From positions 1 to 64,000 of the forward strand of contig CAMTWO010000026.1 in NCBI GenBank assembly GCA_947085405.1: a stretch of 64,000 nucleotides of DNA, in the 5' to 3' direction. The stretch's first letter is position 1. Each line of letters starts with the position of its first letter. The position numbers and the translations under genes are program-made. Source of the stretch: JASEGV01 sp947085405 (GTDB lineage Bacteria; Bacteroidota; Ignavibacteria; UBA10030; BY39). The notes beneath the pieces were generated by a model. The model ran no database searches and was not told the DNA's origin. It worked only from the letters and a program-made list of their open reading frames with translations. Positions 1 through 8,913 of this stretch are shown one piece after another.

Positions 1-1
1 C

Positions 2-1357
2 GAGGTTGTTAAACGCGCTCAGGATGCCGGTGTTGAGTTTATCATAAATCCCGGAACTGACCTCGAATCGAGTAAAGCAGCAATCGAGTTAGCCGAAAAA
101 TATGAACTCATTTATGCAGCAGTCGGTTTTCATCCTCACGATGCAGCAAAAGCGAGCGATAAATTACTCGAAGAAATTGAAAAATTAAGCCATCACCCGA
201 AAGTTGTTGCTATCGGTGAAATCGGCTTGGATTATCACTACAATTACGCGCCACAGGAAATTCAACGTAAAGTATTTACCAAGCAAATCGAGATAGCCCA
301 GCGGCGCAACCTGCCAATCATTGTGCACATGCGGGAATCAGAATCGGATACGATTTCGATTGTAAAAGAAGAAGTTCGGAAAGCCCCGAACTGGCGACAC
401 AGCATTCCTAAGAATCGTTATCCGACACCAAAAGGTGTGTTCCATTCATTTTCGGGCGATGCAAGTTTGGCTTGGAAAGTTATCAATTTAGGATTTTATA
501 TTTCTGTACCGGGTGTTGTTACGTTCAAGCCAAAGGTTCCTCAAAAATCCAAACTTATAGACGTTGTCGAAAATGTTTCCATCGAACATATTTTATTAGA
601 GACCGACAGTCCGTACTTAACACCGGTTCCTCATCGTGGAAAGCGGAATGAACCCGCCTACGTCCAATATGTTGCTGAAAAAGTTGCTGGAATTCAAAAA
701 CTTTCCGTCGAGGATATTTGCCGTACATCCAATCTCGGTGTTTATAAATTGTTCGGTGTTGGAAAATATCCGGAACCAACCATTGCATACAAAATTAAGA
801 ACTCACTTTATTTAAACATCACACTTCGGTGCGATGCTGATTGCTGGTTCTGCGACCGTAAAGGGGAAGCTCTCGTAAAAGGTCATAATCTTAAAATCAA
901 AAAAGAACCAACTTCAGCAGAAGTTATTGAAGCTATCGGCGACCCGAAGAAATATGAAGAGATTGTCTTCTGTGGTTTCGGCGAGCCGACAATTCGTCTT
1001 GACGTTGTAAAAGAAGTTGGAAAGTGGATAAAACAAAATGGCGGGAAAGTCCGCTTGAATACAGATGGTCACGGCAACATCATCAACCACCGGAATATTG
1101 TTCCCGACCTTGTTGGCGTTGTAGATTCGGTGTCTATTAGTTTAAACTCCACTGATCCCACACAATATGGTGAGATGATGAGGATTGACGGTGAGAAATA
1201 TTTTCCAGCAATGATAGATTTTGCAAAAGAAGCCGTTAACCTAATCGGTGATGTAACAATGACGATTGTTGACCTTACAGGTGGAGATGAAAAAAAAGCA
1301 CGCTTATTTGTAGAGAATGAAATTGGAGCAAAATTTAAAAACCGTCCATATTTTTAG
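2..1357 (+). CDS. TatD-family metal hydrolase fused to radical SAM domain (5' partial)
   Basis: The gene runs in from before the window, and the reading frame is open from base 2. The first part is a TatD-type amidohydrolase-fold nuclease: the window shows VGFHPHDA, then IGEIGLDYHY, then the closing ETDSPYLTP motif typical of TatD. From about residue 260 of the visible 451 a second domain starts (LYLNITLRCDADCWFC). It holds a CxxxCxxC iron-sulfur motif (Cys 277, 281, 284 in window numbering) and a glycine-rich GFGEPT strand, as in the TatD-linked radical SAM family. TatD proteins are metal-dependent DNases; the radical SAM substrate is unknown. An internal ATG at 227 is not the start, because the conserved TatD sequence lies upstream of it. 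Identity of both domains is confident, joint function is not. Confidence 0.9.
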   Translation, partial: EVVKRAQDAGVEFIINPGTDLESSKAAIELAEKYELIYAAVGFHPHDAAKASDKLLEEIEKLSHHPKVVAIGEIGLDYHYNYAPQEIQRKVFTKQIEIAQRRNLPIIVHMRESESDTISIVKEEVRKAPNWRHSIPKNRYPTPKGVFHSFSGDASLAWKVINLGFYISVPGVVTFKPKVPQKSKLIDVVENVSIEHILLETDSPYLTPVPHRGKRNEPAYVQYVAEKVAGIQKLSVEDICRTSNLGVYKLFGVGKYPEPTIAYKIKNSLYLNITLRCDADCWFCDRKGEALVKGHNLKIKKEPTSAEVIEAIGDPKKYEEIVFCGFGEPTIRLDVVKEVGKWIKQNGGKVRLNTDGHGNIINHRNIVPDLVGVVDSVSISLNSTDPTQYGEMMRIDGEKYFPAMIDFAKEAVNLIGDVTMTIVDLTGGDEKKARLFVENEIGAKFKNRPYF

Positions 1358-1367
1358 AGAGGGAAAA

Positions 1368-3452
1368 ATGAAAACCTTATTTCTTTTATTCATTCTGATT
1401 TCCGCAGTTAGTTTAACTCAAACTGAAGAGGAGAAGGAGCAAATCAGACGCAGTAAGATTGAACTTATTCTCAAGATGCAGGATTTACGCACAGTCCACG
1501 ACGGCAAGTTGGTCAGCTTTCTCTCTGATACCGACGAGCTAGTGCGTGAAAAGGCAACGTATGCTTTCGGAAGCATTCAAGATACAACAGTTCTACACCT
1601 TTTAGTAAGAAATTTAAGCGACAAAAATGCAGCAGTCCAAGCCGCTGCTGCTTTTTCAATCGGACAAACCGGAACTATGCTCAGCCCGAAAGGGAAGATA
1701 GATTTAGAAACTCAATTGATCTGGAAGGAGTTAGGAAAAACATCAGTCGATGAACGGATAATTGAAGAACTTGGAAAATTCGGAACCGATGAGGCGCTCA
1801 ATCAACTGATGATTCGTTATGGAACTCTATATCCGCGCGTTCATGTGAACGGATTAACGATGTCGATTGCGCGGTTTGCGATTCGAAATATTTATAACTC
1901 CGATGCAATCAAGTATTTAATTACATTCATCAATCCTGAAACCCCGGTGAACTGGCGAACAATGTATGCACTGATGCGATTCAGTTCAATACCTGAAAGT
2001 CATAAAGAGATTCTGAATGAGATTCATAACATCGCCCCTATGTATAAAAGTGGCGACCCGTTGGTAAGAATGAATTTAGCGACTCTATTAGGACGGTTGA
2101 AGGATGAAAAATATTGTCTCGATCCGCTTCAACGAATGGCGAATTATGATCGTGATTGGCGGGTGCGTGTGAATGCAATTCGGGCGCTCACAAATTTTGA
2201 TTTGAAAAACAACGGGGAAGCAGTAGAAACTTTTAAGCGGGCGTTCTATGACGAAAATATGCACATCGCTTTAACAGCATTATCAGCTTTTGCAAACACG
2301 AATTTGAAAGAGGAGAATGGTAATAAGACTATTAAAGAAACTTTCCAATGGCTGCGAAGAATTGTCGAAAATCCAGATGACGCATACCGTTGGCAATATC
2401 AGGGGCAGGCTTCGGTTACTTATGCAAAATTGGTAAAAAGAAATGCTGTCGATATTCTTCGCAAAAATCTGAATGCCTCACGGCAACTTCTTCCCAAAAT
2501 TGTAGAAGCATTGGCTCAAACCGGTTCATTTGAAGTGGCTGATGATTTATTGAAATTTAGCGATCACAAAGACCCATTAACCGCTGCGGCAGCATTAGAG
2601 GGGTTGCAACAGTTGTGTAAAAGACAAATTAATAAAAAAGAGTTGATTGAAAATTCGTACAACAAAATAATTAGCGGACTTGAGAGTCGTGAAATTGCTG
2701 TTGTTTCTACAGCAGCAACTATTTTACGCGATTCTATATTTTTAAGAAAAGAATCGGTTGACCCGTTATTGAATGCTTTGAACCGCTTGAGGATTCCACA
2801 AGACACAGATGCTATACAGGAGATAATTACAACATTGGGATTGCTGAAAGACGAAAAAGCTTTAAAAAGTTTACGCCGACTGTTGCAAGTCCCGGAACGA
2901 ACGATTGCAAACGAAGCTGCCTTGGCGTTGAAGTCGATTACCGGCAAAGATTATTCGAGGGATGTTCAATTACACATGCAGCCGATCTATGTAGATTATG
3001 ATTATAAATATTTAGATTCAATCCGAAAATATCCGATTGTTAAAATTGAAACTATACGTGGTGATATACGGATAGAACTTAATGTCGATGCGGCACCTTT
3101 TACGGTATTGAGTTTTGTTCGATTAGTTGAAAAAGGTTTTTTCCGCGGAACAGTTTTCCATCGCATCGTCCCGAACTTTGTAATTCAAGGAGGTGATCCT
3201 GAAGGAACGGGATGGGGAGTACCGGGGTATACAATTCGCTCTGAATTTTCACCAATAACTTACGAAACCGGTTCTGTAGGTATGGCAAGTTCAGGAAAAG
3301 ATACTGAAGGGTCACAATTTTTTATTACGCAATCGCCGCAGCCACATCTTGATGGCAGATATACGATATTCGGAAAAGTTATTTCAGGAATGGAGATTGC
3401 GAATACATTGCAAAGTGATGATAGAGTTTTGGATGTGAAGAAAATATGGTGA
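1368..3452 (+). CDS. Secreted HEAT-repeat protein with C-terminal cyclophilin-type peptidyl-prolyl isomerase
   Basis: The start is placed at ATG 1368, after an AGAGAGGG ribosome site, because it opens a signal peptide (MKTLFLLFILISAVSLTQ); an in-frame upstream start at 1317 would bury it. The product is 694 residues. Residues about 30-540 are alpha-helical HEAT-like repeats (segments such as LVREKATYAFGSI and DKNAAVQAAAAFSIG). The last ~140 residues are a cyclophilin: IETIRGDIRIEL, FHRIVPNFVIQGGDPEGTG, SQFFIT and HLDGRYTIFGKV are classical motifs. It should isomerise X-Pro bonds in exported proteins, with the repeats acting as a protein-binding scaffold (inference). There is no lipobox, so it is periplasmic or secreted. 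It begins 10 bases after the TatD-radical SAM stop and is probably co-transcribed with it. Confidence 0.9.
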   Translation: MKTLFLLFILISAVSLTQTEEEKEQIRRSKIELILKMQDLRTVHDGKLVSFLSDTDELVREKATYAFGSIQDTTVLHLLVRNLSDKNAAVQAAAAFSIGQTGTMLSPKGKIDLETQLIWKELGKTSVDERIIEELGKFGTDEALNQLMIRYGTLYPRVHVNGLTMSIARFAIRNIYNSDAIKYLITFINPETPVNWRTMYALMRFSSIPESHKEILNEIHNIAPMYKSGDPLVRMNLATLLGRLKDEKYCLDPLQRMANYDRDWRVRVNAIRALTNFDLKNNGEAVETFKRAFYDENMHIALTALSAFANTNLKEENGNKTIKETFQWLRRIVENPDDAYRWQYQGQASVTYAKLVKRNAVDILRKNLNASRQLLPKIVEALAQTGSFEVADDLLKFSDHKDPLTAAAALEGLQQLCKRQINKKELIENSYNKIISGLESREIAVVSTAATILRDSIFLRKESVDPLLNALNRLRIPQDTDAIQEIITTLGLLKDEKALKSLRRLLQVPERTIANEAALALKSITGKDYSRDVQLHMQPIYVDYDYKYLDSIRKYPIVKIETIRGDIRIELNVDAAPFTVLSFVRLVEKGFFRGTVFHRIVPNFVIQGGDPEGTGWGVPGYTIRSEFSPITYETGSVGMASSGKDTEGSQFFITQSPQPHLDGRYTIFGKVISGMEIANTLQSDDRVLDVKKIW

Positions 3453-3492
3453 TAGTTACGTGAAATTTTAAATTTTAAAATCTCAAATCCCA

Positions 3493-3590
3493 TCCCGACA
3501 AAGTCGGGACAAATCCAAAATCTTTCGCCTAAAGCGAATCCCCGCCAGCCTACAAAACAGGATTACTTAGGCGGGCTGGCGCCTCTGGCG
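3493..3590. repeat. GC-rich hairpins in a 211-bp spacer
   Basis: The spacer 3453-3663 carries no gene. It contains stacked inverted repeats: a 7-bp-arm hairpin with a three-base loop at 3493-3509 (tcccgac / gtcggga), an 8-bp-arm pair at 3543-3550 and 3574-3581 (cgccagcc / ggctggcg), and a small cgcc/ggcg stem at 3580-3590. Much more GC-rich than the surroundings, these resemble interspersed palindromic elements. A similar run recurs near 44956. The first hairpin lies just past the cyclophilin stop and could also slow or end transcription, but no T-tract follows it. Confidence 0.6.
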
Positions 3591-3663
3591 GAAAAATCTC
3601 TTTTTGTATCCTTCATAACTTTTCTTTATTTTTAAGCCGTCCATTAACTAATAGGAATATGTT

Positions 3664-5307
3664 ATGTCAGATGATATTGGAAACCGATTCAATCAGTGGA
3701 AAAACGAAACATTAAAGACTGTTCTTAATAAATCTAAAGAAAGAAAAGAAAAATTTTCTACCGACTCGAATGTAGAAATTGAACGTTTATACTTCCGAAA
3801 AACCGAATATCTCAACGAACTCGGTTTTCCGGGCGAATACCCGTTCACACGCGGAGTTTATCCGAGTATGTATCGCGGTAGGTTCTGGACTATGCGGCAG
3901 TATGCCGGCTTCGCAACGGCTGAAGAATCAAACAAACGCTATCGCTATTTGCTTGACCACGGTACTACGGGATTATCTGTTGCATTTGACTTGCCTACAC
4001 AAATCGGATACGATTCCGACCACCCGATCGCTGAAGGCGAGGTTGGCAAAGTGGGCGTTGCAATAGATTCGCTTGAAGATATGGAGCGACTGTTTGACGG
4101 GATTGAACTTCAGCGCGTTTCAACTTCAATGACAATTAATGCCACTGCTGCGATTCTGTTATGTATGTATGTTGCTATAGCCAAAAAACAGGGTGCCGAT
4201 TTATCAAAAATTTCCGGGACAATCCAAAACGATATTCTGAAAGAATACATCGCACGTGGAACTTACATTTATCCACCACAACCTTCAATGCGATTGGTTA
4301 CTGATACTTTCAGTTGGTGCAACAAAAATTTACCCAAGTGGAACACCATTTCAATCAGTGGTTATCATATCCGTGAAGCCGGATCGAATGCAGTGCAAGA
4401 GGTTGCTTTCACTTTAGCAAACGGCATCGCTTATGTTCGGGCGGCTGTGGATGCCGGGCTTGATGTCGATTTGTTTGGTTCGCAGTTATCGTTTTTTTTT
4501 AATTCGCATAATAACTTGTTTGAAGAAGTAGCAAAGTTTCGTGCAGCAAGGCGTTTATGGGCTAAGATTATGCGTGAAAGGTTTGGAGCAAAAAATCCTG
4601 AGTCGATGAAACTACGCTTTCACGCTCAAACAGCCGGTTCAACTCTCACTGCGCAGCAAATCGAAAACAATGTTGTCAGGGTAACGCTTCAGGCATTAGC
4701 TGCCGTGTTAGGCGGTTGCCAGTCGCTGCATACGAACAGTCGCGACGAAGCACTTGCGTTGCCGACTGAAGAATCTGTGCGACTCGCTCTCCGCACTCAA
4801 CAAATTATTGCCTACGAAAGCGGATGCGCCGATACAATCGATCCTGTCGGTGGTTCGTTCTATATCGAGAATATCACGAATGAAATTGAGAAACTTGCAA
4901 CGGACTATATCAAAAAAATTGATGCAATGGGGGGTGCTGTAAAGGCAATTGAAAATAATTTTTATCAAAACGAAATCGCAAACAGCGCCTATGAATATCA
5001 AAAAGAAATTGAAAGTAAAAACAAAATTATAGTCGGAATGAATGAGTTCGTTACAAAAGAAACAATCAAACCTGATACTTTAAAAATTGATCACGGTGTG
5101 CGTGAGAAGCAAGTTTTGAAACTGAAAAAGTTACGGCAAAAAAGAAATGGTAAATCAGTCGACTTAGCGATAAAGAAACTTAAAGAAGTTGCTCTATCGA
5201 GTGAAAATTTGTTACCACATCTCTTTAACGCAGTTGAGTGTTATGCAACCATCGGTGAAATATCGCAGACGCTTCGAGAAGCGTGGGGTGAGTATAAAGA
5301 AATTTAA
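3664..5307 (+). CDS. Methylmalonyl-CoA mutase, catalytic (alpha) subunit
   Basis: The 547-residue product matches the substrate-binding barrel subunit of methylmalonyl-CoA mutase: YPFTRGVYPSMYRGRFWTMR, QYAGFATAEESNKRY, AFDLPTQIGYDSDHP and DPVGGSFYIE are hallmark motifs. It interconverts methylmalonyl-CoA and succinyl-CoA using adenosylcobalamin. The length and the lack of a C-terminal DxHxxG cobalamin domain show the split form, in which a separate ~130-residue subunit binds B12. That subunit is not in this window. The RGVYPSMY stretch, with its Tyr, favours a mutase acting on methylmalonyl-CoA over isobutyryl-CoA mutase. The ATG is preceded by TAGGAA. The gene stands between a hairpin-rich spacer and guaA, which starts 8 bases downstream. 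Confidence 0.9.
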   Translation: MSDDIGNRFNQWKNETLKTVLNKSKERKEKFSTDSNVEIERLYFRKTEYLNELGFPGEYPFTRGVYPSMYRGRFWTMRQYAGFATAEESNKRYRYLLDHGTTGLSVAFDLPTQIGYDSDHPIAEGEVGKVGVAIDSLEDMERLFDGIELQRVSTSMTINATAAILLCMYVAIAKKQGADLSKISGTIQNDILKEYIARGTYIYPPQPSMRLVTDTFSWCNKNLPKWNTISISGYHIREAGSNAVQEVAFTLANGIAYVRAAVDAGLDVDLFGSQLSFFFNSHNNLFEEVAKFRAARRLWAKIMRERFGAKNPESMKLRFHAQTAGSTLTAQQIENNVVRVTLQALAAVLGGCQSLHTNSRDEALALPTEESVRLALRTQQIIAYESGCADTIDPVGGSFYIENITNEIEKLATDYIKKIDAMGGAVKAIENNFYQNEIANSAYEYQKEIESKNKIIVGMNEFVTKETIKPDTLKIDHGVREKQVLKLKKLRQKRNGKSVDLAIKKLKEVALSSENLLPHLFNAVECYATIGEISQTLREAWGEYKEI

Positions 5308-5315
5308 TATGAGGT

Positions 5316-6860
5316 ATGATGCAACGGAATGAAATTGTTTTAGTGCTCGATTTTGGGTCGCAATATACTCAATTAATTGCACGCAGGATACGTGAAATCG
5401 GCGTTTATTCCGAAATTCATCCGTATAATATTCCACTCTCGAAAATCAAGGAAATCGATCCGAAAAGCATAATATTTTCGGGAGGTCCTTCCAATGTTTA
5501 TCAAAAAAACGCTCCTAAACTTTCTCCTGAAATTTACAAATTAAACATACCAATACTTGGTATTTGCTATGGCTTACAGCTAATTGCGCATCAACTTGGT
5601 GGTGAGGTTGACCGATCTGCAAAACGGGAATATGGAAAAGTTCAATTGTTTATTGACGACATCAGCGACTTGTTTTTCAATTTTGAAAAACAAACTAATG
5701 TATGGATGAGCCATGGTGATGCTTTAATAAAACTTCCGTCAGGTTTCGAAAAAATCGCTCATACAAACAACTCGCCTTTTTGTGTAATACGGGACGAAAG
5801 CCGGAAGATATATGGTGTTCAATTCCATCCTGAAGTAATACATACCGAAAAAGGGATTGAGATAATAAGAAATTTCGTTCTTCGAATATGTGGGTGCAAA
5901 TCAGATTGGAGTACTGAGTCTTTTATAAAACAAAAAACTGTAGAGATTCGCAATGTAGTAGGAAGTGGCAAAGTCATTTGTGCATTAAGCGGTGGTGTCG
6001 ATTCGTCGGTGCTTGCTGTTATGATGCACAAAGCAATCGGGGATACTTTATTTTGTTTTCATATTGATAACGGACTAATGCGGAAAGATGAAAGCGAAGA
6101 AGTTGTTCGGAGATTCAAAGATGAATACAAAATAAATTTAGATTATATCGATGCTTCAAAAATATTTCTTGAGAGATTAAAAGGGGTTGAGAATCCTGAG
6201 TTGAAGAGAAAAATTATTGGACACACATTCATCGACATTTTTGAAGAGGAGGCAAGGAAGCTTGGCGATGTTGATTTTTTGGCTCAGGGCACTTTGTATC
6301 CTGATGTTATAGAATCCCAATCGTTCAAAGGTCCTTCTGCAACTATCAAATCACACCACAATGTAGGTGGACTTCCTGAAAAAATGAAGCTCAAGTTGAT
6401 TGAACCGCTACGCGAATTATTCAAAGATGAAGTCCGTGCAGTCGGAAGCGAACTCGGTTTGCCTCACGATTTACTTTATCGGCATCCTTTCCCGGGTCCT
6501 GGCTTGGCAGTCCGGATCATCGGCGAAATTACGATTGACAAGTTAGAAGTATTACGCAATGCAGATTATATTTTTATAGAGGAATTAAAAATATCTCAAC
6601 TTTACGACTTGATATGGCAAGCGTTTGCTGTTCTGTTACCTGTTCAATCGGTGGGAGTAATGGGGGACGAACGCACTTACGAAAATGTAATAGCGTTACG
6701 TGCTGTTACAAGCGTCGATGGTATGACTGCCGATTGGTTCAGAATGCCGCAGGAAATTTTAGAAAAGATATCGAGCCGAATAATTAATGAAGTAACGGGT
6801 GTGAATCGAGTTGTGTATGATATTAGTTCCAAGCCGCCTGCGACGATCGAGTGGGAATGA
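5316..6860 (+). CDS. guaA: GMP synthase (glutamine-hydrolysing)
   Basis: Converts XMP to GMP using glutamine and ATP, the last step of guanine nucleotide synthesis. The 514-residue product has the full bifunctional layout: a class I glutamine amidotransferase (ILGICYGLQLIAHQLGG with the nucleophile Cys, and VQFHPEV with the His/Glu pair), then an ATP-pyrophosphatase with the P-loop ALSGGVDSSVLA, then the dimerisation domain with YRHPFPGPGLAVRIIGE and the C-terminal PPATIEWE. Two ATGs are adjacent (5316 and 5319). The GAGG site at 5311-5314 is very close, so 5319 is the likelier start. It lies 8 bases after the mutase gene, suggesting co-transcription. Confidence 0.97.
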   Translation: MMQRNEIVLVLDFGSQYTQLIARRIREIGVYSEIHPYNIPLSKIKEIDPKSIIFSGGPSNVYQKNAPKLSPEIYKLNIPILGICYGLQLIAHQLGGEVDRSAKREYGKVQLFIDDISDLFFNFEKQTNVWMSHGDALIKLPSGFEKIAHTNNSPFCVIRDESRKIYGVQFHPEVIHTEKGIEIIRNFVLRICGCKSDWSTESFIKQKTVEIRNVVGSGKVICALSGGVDSSVLAVMMHKAIGDTLFCFHIDNGLMRKDESEEVVRRFKDEYKINLDYIDASKIFLERLKGVENPELKRKIIGHTFIDIFEEEARKLGDVDFLAQGTLYPDVIESQSFKGPSATIKSHHNVGGLPEKMKLKLIEPLRELFKDEVRAVGSELGLPHDLLYRHPFPGPGLAVRIIGEITIDKLEVLRNADYIFIEELKISQLYDLIWQAFAVLLPVQSVGVMGDERTYENVIALRAVTSVDGMTADWFRMPQEILEKISSRIINEVTGVNRVVYDISSKPPATIEWE

Positions 6861-6870
6861 AAATTAAATG

Positions 6871-6897
6871 TTTGAGGACGCAAATTGCGACCTCAAA
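6871..6897. promoter_or_regulatory. 27-bp palindrome upstream of the ORF6N gene (possible operator)
   Basis: A near-perfect inverted repeat centred on base 6884 has 13-bp arms with 12 of 13 pairs matching, and its core is cgcaaattgcg. It lies 11 bases after the guaA stop and about 60 bases before the ORF6N start codon. Its reverse complement reappears inside the ORF6N coding sequence at 7158-7182, identical over 25 bases. The position and symmetry suit a protein-binding operator or a structured RNA element. The role is inferred, not shown. Confidence 0.55.
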
Positions 6898-6957
6898 GAA
6901 AAGATATAACTAAAATGAAAAATAATCTTTTAATTTAAAATAGAAAGGGAAAACGAA

Positions 6958-7509
6958 ATGAAAAAAAGGGAAACACTCAGTCTGGCAACGATTGAGAGAA
7001 AAATATTTTTCGTTAGAAGAGAAAAAGTAATGCTCGATTTTCATTTAGCATCGCTTTACAATGTTTCTACAAAACGTCTTAAAGAACAAGTCCGGAGAAA
7101 TATCCGCAGGTTTCCATCAGACTTTATGTTTGAATTAACTCTCGAAGAGTATCTAGATTTGAGGTCGCAATTTGCGTCCTCAGTCGCTTCTAAAGGTGGC
7201 AGACGTTATATGCCTTATGCGTTCACTGAACAGGGTGTCGCGATGCTCTCTTCAGTACTTAAGAGTGATCGGGCGATTGTAGTGAATATAGAGATTATGA
7301 GGGCGTTTGTCAGTTTGCGTGAAATATTAATGACCAATAAAAATATAGCCAGCAGATTAGATGCGATGCAAAAAAAATATGACTTAAATTTTCAGTTGGT
7401 TTTTAATGCTATTAATGAGCTTTCAAATCCTCCTCAAGTTCAAAGAAAAAGGATTGGATTCCAAGTTCAAGAACCCAAAGCAATTTATAAGGTTAAGAAA
7501 TCAAAGTAA
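6958..7509 (+). CDS. ORF6N-domain (KilA-N superfamily) DNA-binding protein
   Basis: The 183-residue product has an ORF6N domain at about residues 8-115: LSLATIERKIFFVRREKVML, then VRRNIRRFPSDFMFEL, then RRYMPYAFTEQGVAMLSSVL. This domain is known from phage antirepressor-like and nucleoid-associated proteins and is common in Bacteroidota chromosomes. The tail is helical and basic. No other phage genes are adjacent. The coding DNA at residues 67-76 (around LRSQFASS) is itself a palindrome and is an inverted copy of the sequence at 6871-6897, which suggests self-binding. The gene sits between guaA and the menaquinone genes with its own ribosome site (AAAGGGAAA). Domain call is confident, biological role unknown. 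Confidence 0.85.
   Translation: MKKRETLSLATIERKIFFVRREKVMLDFHLASLYNVSTKRLKEQVRRNIRRFPSDFMFELTLEEYLDLRSQFASSVASKGGRRYMPYAFTEQGVAMLSSVLKSDRAIVVNIEIMRAFVSLREILMTNKNIASRLDAMQKKYDLNFQLVFNAINELSNPPQVQRKRIGFQVQEPKAIYKVKKSK
7158..7184. repeat. Intragenic palindrome in the ORF6N gene, inverted copy of 6871-6897
   Basis: The segment is centred on 7171 and is itself palindromic: 10 of 11 pairs match outward from the centre, core cgcaatttgcg. Bases 7158-7182 equal the reverse complement of 6873-6897 without a mismatch. It encodes residues 67-76 of the protein (LRSQFASS region). The two copies could pair in RNA or be bound together by one protein. Confidence 0.8.
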
Positions 7510-7531
7510 TTATCATTAAGGAAATGATAGC

Positions 7532-8365
7532 TTGAAAAAATACTTTCGTTTTATAAAAATTGAGCACACCCTCTTTTCATTACCTCTAATTTATGCAGGG
7601 TTTTTTTTAGCAGCTAAAGATACTCCATCTATTCAACTGCTTGTACTTGTGCTATTTGCCGCCGTAGGTGCACGAATAGTTGCAATGTCGTTAAACCGAA
7701 TCATCGATTCGGAAATCGATAAACGTAATCTCAGAACTAATGGGCGCGAACTGCCATCGGGAAAAATGAAAATAATTGAAGCAGTCGGAATCGCTTTGCT
7801 CGGTCTGCTCCTTTATTTATCATCAGCTTATTATATTTCATTTTTTTGCTTTATACTTTCTCCAATCCCATTAATAATATTTTCGGTTTACCCGTACCTA
7901 AAACGTTTCACAAAATTTGCCCATTTTGGCGTTGGATTAGGGTTGGCAATGGCGCCGTTAGGTGGTTGGTTCGCTGTAAAAGGCAGCTTCGATGATTTAT
8001 TTACAGGATTATTGCTGCCGCTTTTCACACTTTTCTGGGCTACAGGTTTTGATATAATTTATTCAACTATGGATGAAGCTTTCGATCGTAGTGTTGGTTT
8101 GTATTCTCTTCCATCTCGCTTGGGGACAAAAAAAGCTTTGCAGATTTCATCTATTCTTCATATCTTGGCTTTCACAATTTTAGTTTTGCTGTTCGTTATG
8201 TCTATTAAAAGTTTAGCTGCGTTTCCGGTTCTTCTGCTGGCTGGCTTTTTACTTTATCTCGAACAAAAAAAATCTTCCGATGTCGAATTAGCATTCTTTA
8301 AAATAAATGCCGTTATCGGTTTTGTAATTTTACTTATGGTTTTGATGAAAGGTATCAAAATATGA
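7532..8365 (+). CDS. mqnP: UbiA-family prenyltransferase of the futalosine menaquinone pathway (MqnP-like)
   Basis: Integral membrane prenyltransferase, 277 residues, with about eight hydrophobic segments. The first Asp-rich motif is NRIIDSEIDKRN followed by TNGRELPSG, as in MqnP-type proteins. The second is DIIYSTMDEAFDRSVGLYSLP. It should attach the polyprenyl chain to the naphthoate ring, with the downstream UbiD-type decarboxylase acting on the acid group. The start is TTG at 7532 with AAGGAAATGATAG upstream. It overlaps the ubiX-type gene by four bases (ATGA), and the next junction is the same, so the three genes form one translationally coupled unit. Confidence 0.85.
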   Translation: MKKYFRFIKIEHTLFSLPLIYAGFFLAAKDTPSIQLLVLVLFAAVGARIVAMSLNRIIDSEIDKRNLRTNGRELPSGKMKIIEAVGIALLGLLLYLSSAYYISFFCFILSPIPLIIFSVYPYLKRFTKFAHFGVGLGLAMAPLGGWFAVKGSFDDLFTGLLLPLFTLFWATGFDIIYSTMDEAFDRSVGLYSLPSRLGTKKALQISSILHILAFTILVLLFVMSIKSLAAFPVLLLAGFLLYLEQKKSSDVELAFFKINAVIGFVILLMVLMKGIKI

Positions 8366-8913
8366 AAATAGCTGTCGGTATTACCGGTTCGTCGGGTTCA
8401 ATATATGCTGTCGAATTTCTCAAGAATTGCCCTGCTGAAAAATTTCTTGTAATTACTCAATGGGGTAAAGCTGTATTAAAAGACGAACTAAATCTGAGCG
8501 ATTCCGATCTTCAGCCATATATAAAAAAACAATTTTCAAATGACGACCTCACAGCTCCGCTCGCTTCAGGAACGAACAAACTTGATGCTGTCGTAATTCT
8601 TCCTTGTTCTATTTCTACAATCGGGAAGATAGCTTCCGGAATCGGCGACACGTTATTAACACGGATGGCAGCAGTTGCTTTGAAAGAAAGATTTAAAATG
8701 ATATTGTGTGTTCGTGAAACTCCGCTTTCGACACTAACACTTGAACAGTGTGCAAAACTATCTCGTGATGGAGTTATCATAATGCCAATATCGTCTCCGA
8801 TGTACTTCCGTCCGCAAAACATTGATGAGTTTATAAAAGCTTTTGTTGATAAATTAAATTCAGTATTAGGTGTGGAGAGTTCAAAAGGTTGGCGGTCAGG
8901 AGATTTGGAATGA
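8362..8913 (+). CDS. ubiX: UbiX-type flavin prenyltransferase
   Basis: A 183-residue flavoprotein with the N-terminal MKIAVGITGSSGSIYAVEFL, the later PCSISTIGKIASGIGDTLLTR and RETPLSTLTLEQ, all typical of UbiX/Pad1. These enzymes prenylate FMN to make the cofactor that UbiD decarboxylases need. Its position between mqnP and a UbiD-type gene, with ATGA overlaps on both sides, says it serves MqnL in menaquinone synthesis (the mqnM role). Length is normal for the family. Confidence 0.92.
   Translation: MKIAVGITGSSGSIYAVEFLKNCPAEKFLVITQWGKAVLKDELNLSDSDLQPYIKKQFSNDDLTAPLASGTNKLDAVVILPCSISTIGKIASGIGDTLLTRMAAVALKERFKMILCVRETPLSTLTLEQCAKLSRDGVIIMPISSPMYFRPQNIDEFIKAFVDKLNSVLGVESSKGWRSGDLE

Noticed and set aside
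227..1357. Internal ATG at 227 as the TatD start
   Set aside because: Conserved TatD sequence (VGFHPHDA, IGEIGLD) continues upstream to the window edge in the same frame.
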